Assembly (NCBI GenBank): GCA_026415235.1
Contig: JAOAHM010000015.1
Coordinates: forward strand, 1 to 45,980
DNA from: Ignavibacteria bacterium
GTDB taxonomy: Bacteria; Bacteroidota; Ignavibacteria; Ch128b
Length of the DNA stretch: 45,980 bases
Direction of reading: 5' to 3'
This document shows, piece after piece, positions 18,048-28,169 of the stretch (the stretch's first letter is position 1; every line of letters begins with the position of its first letter). The notes under the pieces are model-generated. The model was not told where the DNA came from and did no database searches. It saw only the letters and a list, made by a program, of their open reading frames with translations. The translations under genes and the position numbers were made by a program.

Positions 18048-19676
18048 ATGATTGAAGTTTTTTCATACATAGATGCGATTGTGCTTCTTCTTTATTTCAT
18101 CCTAATCTTGAGCTTGGGCTTTTACTATTCTCAACGAAATGATGATACTTATGAAAATTACTTTCTCGCTGGTCGAAACATACCGTGGTTTGTAGTAGGC
18201 ATTTCCATATTTGCGACAAATATTTCGAGCGAGCATTTTATTGGTTTAGCTGGTGCTGGTTCAATGCGGGGACTTGCTGTTGGTCAATTTGAATTAATGG
18301 CAATTTTCACTTTGCTTTTCCTCGGTTGGTTTCTTGTTCCAATTTATTTCAAGACAGGTGTGATTACTATCCCTGAATTTTTGGAAATAATTTTTGATAG
18401 ACGAATTAGAAAATTCTTCGCTCTTTTTTCTGTTTTAATTTACATCTTCACAAAAGTATTAGTATCGCTTTTTGCTGCAGGTTTGCTTTTTTATGATTTG
18501 TTTGGTTTAAACATTTATACTTCTTCAATCTTGATTGTTTTGATTACAGGTCTTTACAGTGTAATTGGTGGTTCGAGTGCTGTAATTAGAACACAATATT
18601 TTCAAGGTATAATTTTAATCTTAGGAGCTTTTATAATTTCAATCTCTGGATTTTTTGCAGTTGGTGGCTTCGAAGGAATTTATTCAAAAGTCCCGCAAGA
18701 ATTTTATAATATGTTTAAGTCAATAAATGATCCTGACTACCCGTGGACGGGAATAATATTTGGAGCTCCAATTATTGCATTTTGGTATTGGTGTACAGAT
18801 CAGTACATCGTTCAAAGATTATTAAGTGCTAAATCAATTGATCAAGCAAGAAAGGGAAGTCTATTTGCTGCTTCATTAAAAATTCTTCCAATTTTCATTT
18901 TAGTTTTTCCTGGAATTTTTGCGTCAATTCTTTTTCCAGAATCAAAAGGTGATGGAGCCTATTCGGCTTTGTTGTATAGCGAAATTGTTCCGCATGGTTT
19001 GAAAGGATTTGTAATTGCTGGGGTTTTAGCTGCGATAATGTCTTCATTAGCTGGTGTATTTAATACAATTTCAGTTTTGTTTACAAATGATTTTTATAAG
19101 ATTAAACATCCTGAAGCAAGTGATAGAAAATTAATTCTAATTGGTCGACTTTCAACAACTGCTGCTGTTGTAATTGCAATTTTAATTGTACCTTTAGTTA
19201 AAGTAATCACTTCTCAAATTTATCTTTTCTTACAAAGCGTACAATCTTTTGTTAGTCCTCCAATCACAGCGGTTTTTTTGTTTGGATTGTTTTCCAAAAA
19301 AATGTCAGCTAAAACAGCAATTATCACATTGATTGTAGGAGAAGTGATAGGGATTTTCCGATTAGTTTTACAATTGCTTTATGATAACGATGTGATACTT
19401 CATCCTTTCTTATTGAAAATTTTAGAAATTAATTTCCTTCACTTTTCTATTCTTCTATTTTTACTTTGTGTAGTTCTAATCAAAATTGGAAATGAAATTT
19501 TTAAGACAAAAGAGTCTGCAACTTCATTTAAAATTGATTTGATGATTAAAGAAAGTTATCAAGAGATAGTTCTAAATTTTAAAAGAGTGTTAGAAGTGAA
19601 AAGACTAAACCCAAATTTTGTTATTTCCGTTTTTATTGTTTTTGCAATCATTCTACTGTGGAGTGTTTGGAATTAA
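18048..19676 (+). CDS. Sodium:solute (SSS) symporter, sugar type
   Basis: A 542-aa inner-membrane protein with about 13-14 hydrophobic helices, the size and pattern of the SSS family. The N-terminal YYSQRNDDTYENYFLAGRNIPW and the ATNISSEHFIGLAGAGS segment are typical of the SGLT-like branch. YWCTDQYIVQRLLSAKS corresponds to the conserved W-C-T-x-Q-x-(I)-VQR-x-L-x-AK signature of Na+/sugar transporters such as Vibrio SGLT. It should take up a monosaccharide, probably glucose or galactose, with sodium. Its position 33 nt before the surface glycan-binding gene and at the head of the beta-glucan locus supports glucose release products as substrate. Confidence 0.9.
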   Translation: MIEVFSYIDAIVLLLYFILILSLGFYYSQRNDDTYENYFLAGRNIPWFVVGISIFATNISSEHFIGLAGAGSMRGLAVGQFELMAIFTLLFLGWFLVPIYFKTGVITIPEFLEIIFDRRIRKFFALFSVLIYIFTKVLVSLFAAGLLFYDLFGLNIYTSSILIVLITGLYSVIGGSSAVIRTQYFQGIILILGAFIISISGFFAVGGFEGIYSKVPQEFYNMFKSINDPDYPWTGIIFGAPIIAFWYWCTDQYIVQRLLSAKSIDQARKGSLFAASLKILPIFILVFPGIFASILFPESKGDGAYSALLYSEIVPHGLKGFVIAGVLAAIMSSLAGVFNTISVLFTNDFYKIKHPEASDRKLILIGRLSTTAAVVIAILIVPLVKVITSQIYLFLQSVQSFVSPPITAVFLFGLFSKKMSAKTAIITLIVGEVIGIFRLVLQLLYDNDVILHPFLLKILEINFLHFSILLFLLCVVLIKIGNEIFKTKESATSFKIDLMIKESYQEIVLNFKRVLEVKRLNPNFVISVFIVFAIILLWSVWN

Positions 19677-19709
19677 ACTCAAATTATAAAAACAAAATAG
19701 AGGTGAACC

Positions 19710-22193
19710 ATGAAAAAACTTTTCAACATTTTTCTTACGGTTTTCTTTTTAACCTCGATTACATACGCACAGAGCTATATAATCGAGAGTTTTGATTCTA
19801 ATTTGTCACAAGATAATACTTGGCAATTCCTTCATGAAGGTCCACCCAGCAGAATTGATTATTCTCTCAACACAACAGATAAAGTTGAGGGAACAGGTTC
19901 TGCATTGGTGAAATTTGTAATTGGTCCACATCATCCATGGGGAAGTTATGCTCAATTGATTAAAACACTCCCAGCAGATGCTACACCATGGAATTGGACA
20001 ATTTCTGATTCACTTTCAATTTGGATTAAAGTTGTAACGCCTCCAACAATTCCTGCAAATATGGTTTTCAGGATTCATATTAAAGATAGGCCCACAGGTG
20101 CATCAAACATTGAAGAGTGGATTTATCAGCATAATACAATTATTGATGCAACAACAAATTGGGTAGAATTACGAATACCTTTGAAGATTTTGGATTCAGA
20201 AGGTAATTCAGATCCAAGTGATCAAGGTTTTGTAATTTTCCCATCAAGTTGGGGTGGTTCTTCTTTTTGGAATAATAAAAAATTTGATGCTGATAAAATT
20301 GTTGGCTTCAACATTGCTGCTGTAACGGTTGGATGGAATCCAAGTGGCAACATTCCAGCTGATTCTCTTGTAGTTCAATTTGATGGTTTCCGAAGATTTG
20401 GATTGAAAGCAATTCCAGCAGTTATTTTTAATGGAATGACATTCCCATCTCATATTTCCAATGTATGGGCATGGGGGCAATCAACTGTTGAAGTTGTAAA
20501 AGGTGCTGGTCCAATTCAAAATTCAAATGCAATCAAGTGGACGCAAGGAAATGAATGGGGTAACGGTTGGACAGGTTGGGGAATGGATATCAATCCTCCG
20601 TTTAATCTTGCTGGTGCCTGGCCTAAAGATACTTGTAAAATAAAATTAAAATGCCCACCGGGAACTGGTCCATTAAGAATTCAATTTGAAGGTGGTACTG
20701 GTAAAGTTGGAAAAGTTTTCCAACCAATTGCTGATGGTCAATGGCATACCTATTTCTTTCCATTAAGAGAAATGGAATATCAAGATAATACGAGCAACTT
20801 CGATTCATCCGCAGTTCATATTGTTGGACTTATGGCTCAAGCTTCTGGTGTTGCGGGTCGTGTTATTTGGATAACCGATTGGTGGACAGGTAATCCAGAG
20901 TTTGATGTAATTCCACCAAATCCTCCAGGTGGTGTAATGGCAATCGCAGGTACATTTCAGAATATAGTCACTTGGCAAGATGTTCCAAACGAAATAGGTG
21001 AAAAGTACAACATTTATTATAGCCGTAATCCAATAACAAATATCAATGCACCTGGAGTTGAAGTAGTTAAACTAAATGTTCCAGAAAACACTCAACTTAT
21101 TGAACATCTCCTCTTTTCACCAAATACTAATCAAAGTGTAACTTACTATTATGCTGTAACTTGTGTCGATGCATCAGGAAACGAAAGTGATGTTAGTGTA
21201 AATTCACAACCAGTTACAAATACTGCAAGAGGAGTTGCAACAATTTCACTCAATCCACCAAACTTTAATCCTGATGGAGATTTAACAGAATGGTCTCACA
21301 TCAGACCATTTAGAATGTTCCCATCAGATGGTAGTGGTCATATTGTAACTAATACAACAATTAATGGTGATAACGACTGCTCAGCAAATGCTTATGTAGC
21401 TGTTAATCAATCATACTTGTATGTCGCTTTCGATGTAAATGATGATATCTTTTCACCATCAGGTAATCCATCTTCTTGGTTGAACGATGCACCAGATATT
21501 TACATTGGTCTTTATAACTGGCGAGGATTACCTCATACAAATTATCAACGAGGAGCACAACCTGATTATCATATTAGATTTACATATAACAGAATCTTAG
21601 GTGATGCACCAAGTGGAATACTCGATACACTAGGTCCGAACTATTACATTGGTCCAAAATTCCCAACAGGTTATGTTGTCGAAGCAAGAATTCCATGGAC
21701 TGCTTTGGCTGCATTAGGCAATGATAACTTATTCACACCTGTTGAAGGATTCAGAATTCCAATTGATTTCTCTATAAATGACAGGGATAATGGACCAGAG
21801 AGAGAAGGAATCTTAACTTACTCACCATATAATGAAGATCAATCATGGCGAGATGTTTCAAGATGGTTATATACTTGGATTGGAAATCGTTGGGATCCAC
21901 TTTCGGTTGAAAGACAAGATGTTATGGTGAAAGATTATCAATTGTATCAAAATTATCCTAATCCATTCAATCCAACGACTGAAATTCAATTCGCTTTACC
22001 AAAACAAGATTATGTAACTTTGAAAGTTTATGATGTCTTAGGAAAAGAAATCTCAACCTTGATTGAAGGAGATTTACAGCCTGGAGTATACAAAGTTAAA
22101 TTTGATGCTGGTAAACTATCCACAGGAGTCTATTACTATAGATTGACATCTGGCTCATTTAGTCAGACGAAGAAGATGATGATAATCAAATAA
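19710..22193 (+). CDS. T9SS-exported multi-CBM surface glycan-binding protein
   Basis: An 827-aa secreted protein without a recognisable catalytic domain. Signal peptide at 1-20 (ending TYAQ). Residues ~22-225 and ~228-400 are two beta-sandwich modules with Trp-rich, CBM11/CBM30-like character. Residues ~405-505 are a fibronectin type III-like domain (PPNPPGGVMAIAG, YYYAVTCVDASGNES). Residues ~518-730 resemble a CBM9/DOMON domain (DGDLTEWSHIRPF, LYVAFDVNDDIFSP, VVEARIPWTAL). Residues ~743-827 are a textbook T9SS type A sorting domain (YQNYPNPFNPTTEIQF). It should be anchored on the cell surface and hold glycan near the TonB receptor, taking the place of a Sus surface binding lipoprotein. A GAGGTGA site precedes the ATG, and a hairpin follows the gene. 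Confidence 0.83.
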   Translation: MKKLFNIFLTVFFLTSITYAQSYIIESFDSNLSQDNTWQFLHEGPPSRIDYSLNTTDKVEGTGSALVKFVIGPHHPWGSYAQLIKTLPADATPWNWTISDSLSIWIKVVTPPTIPANMVFRIHIKDRPTGASNIEEWIYQHNTIIDATTNWVELRIPLKILDSEGNSDPSDQGFVIFPSSWGGSSFWNNKKFDADKIVGFNIAAVTVGWNPSGNIPADSLVVQFDGFRRFGLKAIPAVIFNGMTFPSHISNVWAWGQSTVEVVKGAGPIQNSNAIKWTQGNEWGNGWTGWGMDINPPFNLAGAWPKDTCKIKLKCPPGTGPLRIQFEGGTGKVGKVFQPIADGQWHTYFFPLREMEYQDNTSNFDSSAVHIVGLMAQASGVAGRVIWITDWWTGNPEFDVIPPNPPGGVMAIAGTFQNIVTWQDVPNEIGEKYNIYYSRNPITNINAPGVEVVKLNVPENTQLIEHLLFSPNTNQSVTYYYAVTCVDASGNESDVSVNSQPVTNTARGVATISLNPPNFNPDGDLTEWSHIRPFRMFPSDGSGHIVTNTTINGDNDCSANAYVAVNQSYLYVAFDVNDDIFSPSGNPSSWLNDAPDIYIGLYNWRGLPHTNYQRGAQPDYHIRFTYNRILGDAPSGILDTLGPNYYIGPKFPTGYVVEARIPWTALAALGNDNLFTPVEGFRIPIDFSINDRDNGPEREGILTYSPYNEDQSWRDVSRWLYTWIGNRWDPLSVERQDVMVKDYQLYQNYPNPFNPTTEIQFALPKQDYVTLKVYDVLGKEISTLIEGDLQPGVYKVKFDAGKLSTGVYYYRLTSGSFSQTKKMMIIK

Positions 22194-22217
22194 ATTTCTT
22201 CTAAAATATTTCTGATT

Positions 22218-22253
22218 AAGCGAGGCGGTTAGTAACCGCTTCGCTTTTGAATT
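22218..22253 (+). terminator. Strong hairpin between surface protein and TonB receptor genes
   Basis: A 13-bp stem, AAGCGAGGCGGTT (22218-22230) with AACCGCTTCGCTT (22234-22246), has one G-U pair and a 3-nt loop, followed by a T-rich stretch. It lies in an otherwise AT-rich gap, so its GC-rich stem stands out. It may terminate or attenuate the transcript, or stabilise the 3' end of the upstream message. The GC-rich form also resembles mobile repeat hairpins of the type seen near 45.5 kb. Confidence 0.65.
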
Positions 22254-22290
22254 TTTATGAAAATAAAAACAACCATTCAGGGTTTGAAAT

Positions 22291-25014
22291 ATGAAAATAA
22301 AAATTAAGATGGGTGAGTATCAGAAAAATAATTGGCTTACTTTTGTCACTCTGATTTTTCTTACTTCAATGAATTTTTTGTTTGCTGGAACAACTGGAAA
22401 GATTGTTGGAAAAGTTGTGGATGCTCAAACCAACGAACCAGTTGTAGGTGCAAATGTAATTGTTGAAGGAACTTTTCTTGGTGCTGCTGCAGGAATTGAT
22501 GGTTTTTACTCAATTAATAATGTTCCACCTGGAAAATACCGATTGATTGCTTCTGCTGTTGGTTATCAAAAAACAATTGTTGAAAATGTTCTTGTGAAAA
22601 TTGATTTAACAACAAGAGTTGATATTAAGTTAACCAGCGCAGTAATTCAATTAGAGAAAGAAGTAATTGTAACTTCAGAAAGGCCACTTGTTCAGAAAGA
22701 TTTAACTTCCACTTCAGTTACAATTTCAAGTGATGATATTAAGATGATGCCAGTTGAAAGTGTGAATAGAATTGTTAACCTTCAGGCTGGTGTAATTGAT
22801 GGACATTTCCGTGGTGGAAGAGCAAATGATGTTGCTTACTTGATTGATGGTGTGTTGGTTACTGACCCATTTAATGGTGGTTTTAACATTGAAATTGAAA
22901 ACACTTCAATTCGTCAAATGGAAGTTATCACAGGTACTTTTAATGCTGAATATGGACAAGCTCTATCTGGAGTTGTGAATATTGTTACAGAAGGTGGTTC
23001 GGATAAATTCAGAACAGATTTTAGTGCCTACACTGGAAATTTCTTTACTACCCATTCAGATATTTTCAGAAATCTCGATCGAATGGATCGAGTCTCACAA
23101 AGAAATTTTCAAATTACTTTAAGTGGACCTTTGAAGCCATTTAAAAATCTTTATTACTTTTTAACTGGAAGATATTATCACGATATTGGTCACCTCTATG
23201 GAAAAAGAGTTTATAACACTTGGGATGATGTTCCTTTCTATCCCAATCCATTAGATAAATCGGTTTGGATTCCACGAAATACAGGTGATGGTGCTTATGT
23301 ACCAATGAATCCATTCACAAAGTATTCTGCAAATGGAAAATTAACTTACGCTCTCCCTTCAATTGTTCTTTCTTATTCTTTCTTTTATGACAAAACAAAA
23401 AATAAATATTATGACCATTACTGGTCGTGGACTCCCGATGGTATGATGACTCATTATGGAAACGATTGGATACATACTTTACAAATGACTCATTACATCT
23501 CTTCAAATACTTCACATAGTTTTAAGTTCACATTCAACAATTACAACTTTAAGGGATATCTTTACGAAGATCCTTATGACCCAAGATATGTTGACCCACG
23601 ACAGGGAATTGCTATCTCGAGTTATACTTTTCGGTCTGGTGGAAATCAAGGCGGAAGATATAAAAGATTCACTCGGTCTTACATCGCACAATGGTCAATT
23701 TCATCGCAGATAAATAAAGAACATAAAATTGGTTCGGGATTTGAGCTGAGATATCATCACATATATAATCATTACATGGATTTGATTAATCTTACTGAAG
23801 GTCAAATTGATTCACTTGGAAGAAATATTTTCACTCCAGGTTATCCTGATAAAGGTACAATTACAGATCGTGGTTCACATATTGAGTATGTAAGATTTCC
23901 TTATGAAGCTTCCGCATACATTCAAGATAAGATGGAATACGATATAATGATAATTAATGCTGGTGTGAGGTTCGATTATTTCAATGCGAATGCAAAACTT
24001 CCTGCAGATAAAAAGAATCCAACTCGTAATCCCAATTTCCCAGGTTACAACGAATGGGTAAAAGCAAAACCAAAAATGCAAGTAAGTCCCAGACTTGGTG
24101 TTTCATTCCCAATTACAGATAAAGGAATAATTAGATTTTCTTATGGTCACTTCTTCAAAATTCCAAACTTCGAAAATCTCTATGCTAATCCCGAATTTGT
24201 TGTACAACCTGGAAATGCTCTAAGTTCAATAATTGGAAATCCTGATTTGAATGCTGAGAAAAATGTGATTTATGAACTTGGATTACAACAGGTCTTGATG
24301 GAAGATTTAGCTCTTAATGCATCTGTTTATTACCGTGATATTCGTAATTGGCTCGGAATGGAGATTGTAAATACATACGAAGGTTTTAAGTATGCACGTT
24401 TCATTAATAGAGATTATGCAAATGTTCGTGGTTTGATAGTCACGCTTGATAAAAGATTTTCAAATTACTTTGGTGCTAAGTTAGATTATACTTATCAAAT
24501 AGCTGAAGGTAATGCCTCCGACCCTTACGCAGTTTACAATTACAACCAAACAAATCCACCAATTGAAGAATCAAAAACAGTTGTTCCACTTGATTGGGAT
24601 CAAAGGCATACACTTAATTTAAGTGTGACTGTTGGTATTCCAGGAAATTGGTCGGCTGGGTTAATATTTCAATATGGTAGTGGTATGCCATACACAGAAG
24701 ATATAAAAATTTCGAGAGGAGTAAGGTTTGAGAATGGTGGTCGTGAACCAGCTTTCTTCAATCTTGATTTACGAGCAGATAAAAATTTCAAATTATTCGG
24801 ATTAAATATTTACGCTTATGCAATAATCTACAATGTACTTGATATCAAGAATGAAGTTGGTGTTTATTCAACTACTGGTCGCGCTACTGCTGATTTGAAT
24901 GTGAAGTATGCAGGCGAGATTATTGGATTGAATACGATAGAAGAGTATATCAAAAATCCTGCAATGTATTCAGCACCAAGACAAATTCGTCTTGGGTTAG
25001 GATTTCAATTGTAA
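22291..25014 (+). CDS. TonB-dependent receptor with carboxypeptidase-like N-terminal domain
   Basis: A 907-aa outer-membrane receptor. After a signal peptide (to about residue 33, ending LFAGT) there is a carboxypeptidase regulatory-like beta-sandwich (GKIVGKVVDAQTNEPVVGANV to about 118), then a plug domain (~125-235: SERPLVQKDLTST, FRGGRANDVAYLIDGVLV, FNAEYGQALSGVVNIVTEGG) and a 22-strand barrel ending with the aromatic-terminal LGLGFQL. The architecture is that of SusC-like receptors, yet no SusD partner follows. It should import glycan fragments or another large ligand using TonB energy. The next two genes follow at 18 and 14 nt spacing, so the three form a tight operon. Confidence 0.92.
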   Translation: MKIKIKMGEYQKNNWLTFVTLIFLTSMNFLFAGTTGKIVGKVVDAQTNEPVVGANVIVEGTFLGAAAGIDGFYSINNVPPGKYRLIASAVGYQKTIVENVLVKIDLTTRVDIKLTSAVIQLEKEVIVTSERPLVQKDLTSTSVTISSDDIKMMPVESVNRIVNLQAGVIDGHFRGGRANDVAYLIDGVLVTDPFNGGFNIEIENTSIRQMEVITGTFNAEYGQALSGVVNIVTEGGSDKFRTDFSAYTGNFFTTHSDIFRNLDRMDRVSQRNFQITLSGPLKPFKNLYYFLTGRYYHDIGHLYGKRVYNTWDDVPFYPNPLDKSVWIPRNTGDGAYVPMNPFTKYSANGKLTYALPSIVLSYSFFYDKTKNKYYDHYWSWTPDGMMTHYGNDWIHTLQMTHYISSNTSHSFKFTFNNYNFKGYLYEDPYDPRYVDPRQGIAISSYTFRSGGNQGGRYKRFTRSYIAQWSISSQINKEHKIGSGFELRYHHIYNHYMDLINLTEGQIDSLGRNIFTPGYPDKGTITDRGSHIEYVRFPYEASAYIQDKMEYDIMIINAGVRFDYFNANAKLPADKKNPTRNPNFPGYNEWVKAKPKMQVSPRLGVSFPITDKGIIRFSYGHFFKIPNFENLYANPEFVVQPGNALSSIIGNPDLNAEKNVIYELGLQQVLMEDLALNASVYYRDIRNWLGMEIVNTYEGFKYARFINRDYANVRGLIVTLDKRFSNYFGAKLDYTYQIAEGNASDPYAVYNYNQTNPPIEESKTVVPLDWDQRHTLNLSVTVGIPGNWSAGLIFQYGSGMPYTEDIKISRGVRFENGGREPAFFNLDLRADKNFKLFGLNIYAYAIIYNVLDIKNEVGVYSTTGRATADLNVKYAGEIIGLNTIEEYIKNPAMYSAPRQIRLGLGFQL

Positions 25015-25032
25015 ATAATCAGGAGATTAAGA

Positions 25033-28000
25033 ATGTTGAGGAAATTAGTTTCACTTATACTTTTAGTTCTCTTAGAAATTTCATTTGCCCAGATACCTTA
25101 TCAAATTCAATTATATCGTGATGAACCAAAAGGGAACATCCAATTTCGCCGTGAAGGTGTGATGGATGGAAATCAAATTAGAACATTATTTTATAACAAT
25201 GGCGAAGTTGGACAATGGCCCTATCAACCATCAGGTGAATGGCCTAAAGGTAGTGGTCATTCTTATCTCGATGGTGTTTGCGTTTTAATTGCTTCAGAAG
25301 TTCGTGCACCAGGTACTGGTCAGATTATTCATCCGCTCGAATCGTCTTATCGCGAATGGATGGATAAAGATCCTGTGACAGGTGAAATATGGGGACTTGA
25401 ACCAGTTCCAGGTTATGTTAATCCAAGTTCAACTAAACCTGCAATTAATACCGACCCAAAATCTTGGCCCTTAGTTTGGCCCAGAGCATTAAATCTGACA
25501 CCTGAATGGAATGGTTACTGGTACGGTTACTTCGGGCGTGGTGTGATGAATTCTGATTTCGAAACATTTTTTGTAATGGATGACTCCAGAGATAAAGAAT
25601 TTACTCGCGCACCTTTTCTCTACTTTCCAATTGCTGCTGATTCTGACCGTGGTGGACTTGGATTAAGAGTTGAAGTTAGAGGTTTTCAATGGTCTCATGT
25701 GCTTGCAGAAGATATCATCTTCTGGCATTATGATATTGTAAATATTTCAGATTACAACTATCCAACTACTGTATTTGGATTTTACACAGATTGCGGAGTT
25801 GGAGGAACAAACGACTCGGGTGATGACTGTGCTTCTTTCGATTTGAAACTTGACTTAGCCTATTGCTATGATAACGATGGACTTGGTTTACCAGATTATT
25901 GGAAGACAGGAATGTATGGTTACGCTTATCTTGAAAGTCCAGGTAACCCATGGAATGGAATTGATGATGATTTAGATGGATTAATAGATGAAAGAAGAGA
26001 CGATGGAATTGATAATGATGGAGATTGGCAACCTTACACTGACTTAAATGGAAATGGTAAATGGGATAGAGAAGAAAATGAACCATTGAATGATGATGTT
26101 GGAAGAGATGGTGTTGGACCATTTGATCGACAATATCTCGGACCTGATGAAGGAGAAGGTGATGGATTACCAACCGATGGCGAACCTCATTTTGACAAAA
26201 CTGATAAAGATGAATCTGACCAAATTGGATTAACAGCAGTTTCAATTTATCGCCTTGGCGAAGGTGGAACAGGTGGAGGCTGGCCTAAAGATGATGAATC
26301 AATGTGGCTCAAGATGGTTGCAGGTACATTCGACACTTCACTCCAACGGTCAAATATTTCAATGGTATTTGCATCTGGTCCATTCCCATTGAATAAAGGA
26401 TTAAGAGAAAGATTTTCCATGGCTTTAGTTTTTGGTGAGAATTTAGCTGATTTAGTTTTCAACAAAGAAACAGTTCAACAGATTTATAACGCAAACTATA
26501 ACTTCTCGAAACCACCATTAAAACCAAAACTAACTGCTGTACCAGGTGATAGAAAAGTATTTTTGTATTGGGATAATATTGCAGAAGAATCGAGAGATCC
26601 TTTCCTTGGTTATGAAGGTGGTGACCCAAGAAAAGGTTATAAAAAGGATTTTGAAGGTTATTTAATCTACCGAAGTCAAGAACCTGAATTTAATGACATA
26701 AAAGTAATTACTGATTCAAGAGGACTTCCTCGTTACTGGAAACCAATTGCCCAATTTGATAAGATTGATGGAATTAAAGGTCCTGATCCAGTTGGAATTA
26801 ATGGCGCTCATTTCTGGAGAGGTGACGATACAGGTCTACAATATTCTTATGTTGATACCGATGTAAAGAATGGTGTAACTTACTATTATGCTTGTGTTTC
26901 TTACGATATGGGTGATCCAAATTATGGAACAACAGGATTACAACCGAGCGAATGCACAAAAATAATTACAGTTGATTATGCAGGTAATGTTCAATTTGTT
27001 GATATCAATTGTGCAGTTGTTACGCCCAATGCACCTGTTGCAGGTTATGTACCTCCACAAATTCAAGGTGATACAAAACAAGTAACAGAAGGTGTTGGGA
27101 CAGGTTCAATTCAATTTCATGTCTATGACCCAAGACTTGTTGAAGACAATACTCGATATGAAATTGTTTTCAAATCAACGAATGATTATCCACTCTATAA
27201 AACACAATCTTATAAAGTCATAAAAACTAATGGAAGTGGAATAGATACAATTCTTACTGTTGATACAACTTACATTGGAGCTGGTCGTGTAAGTCCTCCA
27301 TTTGATGGTTTAGCTTTAACAGTAATAAATGATACAACAGTTACAATAATTGATTCATTAACTGGTTGGTTAGTTGGAAATAGTAATCTTGTGATGATGG
27401 CATTTCCAGATCAAACACCAATTCGTGGTGTTCCCTGGCCTGCAGATTACGAAATAACATTTTATGACAGTCCTGCTGATACATGTTATATTTCCTCTCC
27501 GCCACTATATCGAAGATTTCCAGTTAACTTTAAAGTTTATAACAAAACAGAACAAAAGTATTGCAAAATTGCTGTTCAAGATCGAGATCAGTCACAATCA
27601 CTAACATTAGGTGATGTGATTCAAATTCTTGAATTTAAAGATAGAATAATCAATCTAGCTAATATTCGTTTTGCTTGGAACATCACTTATAATTCACCTA
27701 CAAATCCTAATGTAACCCCAATCTTTCCAAAAGGTGGAGATAAGTATGTAATTACAACGAGAAAACCATTTAAGACAGGAGACAAATTTGTAGTAACAAC
27801 AAAAGCAGCAACAACTGATAACTCACTTGCAAAATCACAGTTATCAAAAATTGATGTTGTACCAAATCCATATCTCGGTGCTGCTGCATGGGAAAAAAGA
27901 AATCTCAACACTACTGGTCGTGGTGAAAGAAAAATTGATTTTATTAATCTTCCTCAGAAATGTACAATTAGAATTTACACTCTTTCAGGACAGTTAATAA

Positions 28001-28155
28001 AAACAATCCATAAAGATTCATATTACTTAGATGGAACTGTTTCCTGGAATTTAATCACTGACGATGGAATGGAAGCGGCTTATGGCGTTTATGTTTATCA
28101 TGTTGATGCCCCTGGAATAGGAGAATACATCGGCAAATTTGCATTAATTAAATAA
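25033..28155 (+). CDS. Large secreted protein partner of TonB receptor, unknown function
   Basis: A 1040-aa protein I cannot assign to a named family. Signal peptide at 1-19 (ending SFAQ). Residues ~20-305 are Trp/Tyr/Gly-rich and likely beta. Residues 310-360 form a very acidic stretch (DDDLDGLIDE, DNDGDW, DLNGNGKWD) resembling calcium-binding EF-hand or thrombospondin type 3 loops. Around 500-660 are fibronectin-like segments (PKLTAVPGDRKVFLYWDN, VTYYYACVSYD). The end (~942-1040: VVPNPYLGAAAW, IRIYTLSGQLIKTI, AAYGVYVYHV) looks like a FlgD/T9SS sorting domain. An AGGAG site precedes the ATG. It lies between the TonB receptor and the PorV-like gene, so it is probably surface exposed and could be the substrate-capturing lid that SusD provides elsewhere. 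That role is inference. Confidence 0.8.
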   Translation: MLRKLVSLILLVLLEISFAQIPYQIQLYRDEPKGNIQFRREGVMDGNQIRTLFYNNGEVGQWPYQPSGEWPKGSGHSYLDGVCVLIASEVRAPGTGQIIHPLESSYREWMDKDPVTGEIWGLEPVPGYVNPSSTKPAINTDPKSWPLVWPRALNLTPEWNGYWYGYFGRGVMNSDFETFFVMDDSRDKEFTRAPFLYFPIAADSDRGGLGLRVEVRGFQWSHVLAEDIIFWHYDIVNISDYNYPTTVFGFYTDCGVGGTNDSGDDCASFDLKLDLAYCYDNDGLGLPDYWKTGMYGYAYLESPGNPWNGIDDDLDGLIDERRDDGIDNDGDWQPYTDLNGNGKWDREENEPLNDDVGRDGVGPFDRQYLGPDEGEGDGLPTDGEPHFDKTDKDESDQIGLTAVSIYRLGEGGTGGGWPKDDESMWLKMVAGTFDTSLQRSNISMVFASGPFPLNKGLRERFSMALVFGENLADLVFNKETVQQIYNANYNFSKPPLKPKLTAVPGDRKVFLYWDNIAEESRDPFLGYEGGDPRKGYKKDFEGYLIYRSQEPEFNDIKVITDSRGLPRYWKPIAQFDKIDGIKGPDPVGINGAHFWRGDDTGLQYSYVDTDVKNGVTYYYACVSYDMGDPNYGTTGLQPSECTKIITVDYAGNVQFVDINCAVVTPNAPVAGYVPPQIQGDTKQVTEGVGTGSIQFHVYDPRLVEDNTRYEIVFKSTNDYPLYKTQSYKVIKTNGSGIDTILTVDTTYIGAGRVSPPFDGLALTVINDTTVTIIDSLTGWLVGNSNLVMMAFPDQTPIRGVPWPADYEITFYDSPADTCYISSPPLYRRFPVNFKVYNKTEQKYCKIAVQDRDQSQSLTLGDVIQILEFKDRIINLANIRFAWNITYNSPTNPNVTPIFPKGGDKYVITTRKPFKTGDKFVVTTKAATTDNSLAKSQLSKIDVVPNPYLGAAAWEKRNLNTTGRGERKIDFINLPQKCTIRIYTLSGQLIKTIHKDSYYLDGTVSWNLITDDGMEAAYGVYVYHVDAPGIGEYIGKFALIK

Positions 28156-28169
28156 GTGGAGTTGGGAAA

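Noticed and set aside
25766-26245. 159-codon His/Gln-rich frame opposite the 1040-aa gene
   Set aside because: Its composition is the reverse complement of Asp/Gly-rich codons in the sense gene.
25033-28155. Calling the 1040-aa protein a SusD homologue
   Set aside because: It has no lipobox, no helical TPR-like sequence and twice the usual SusD length.
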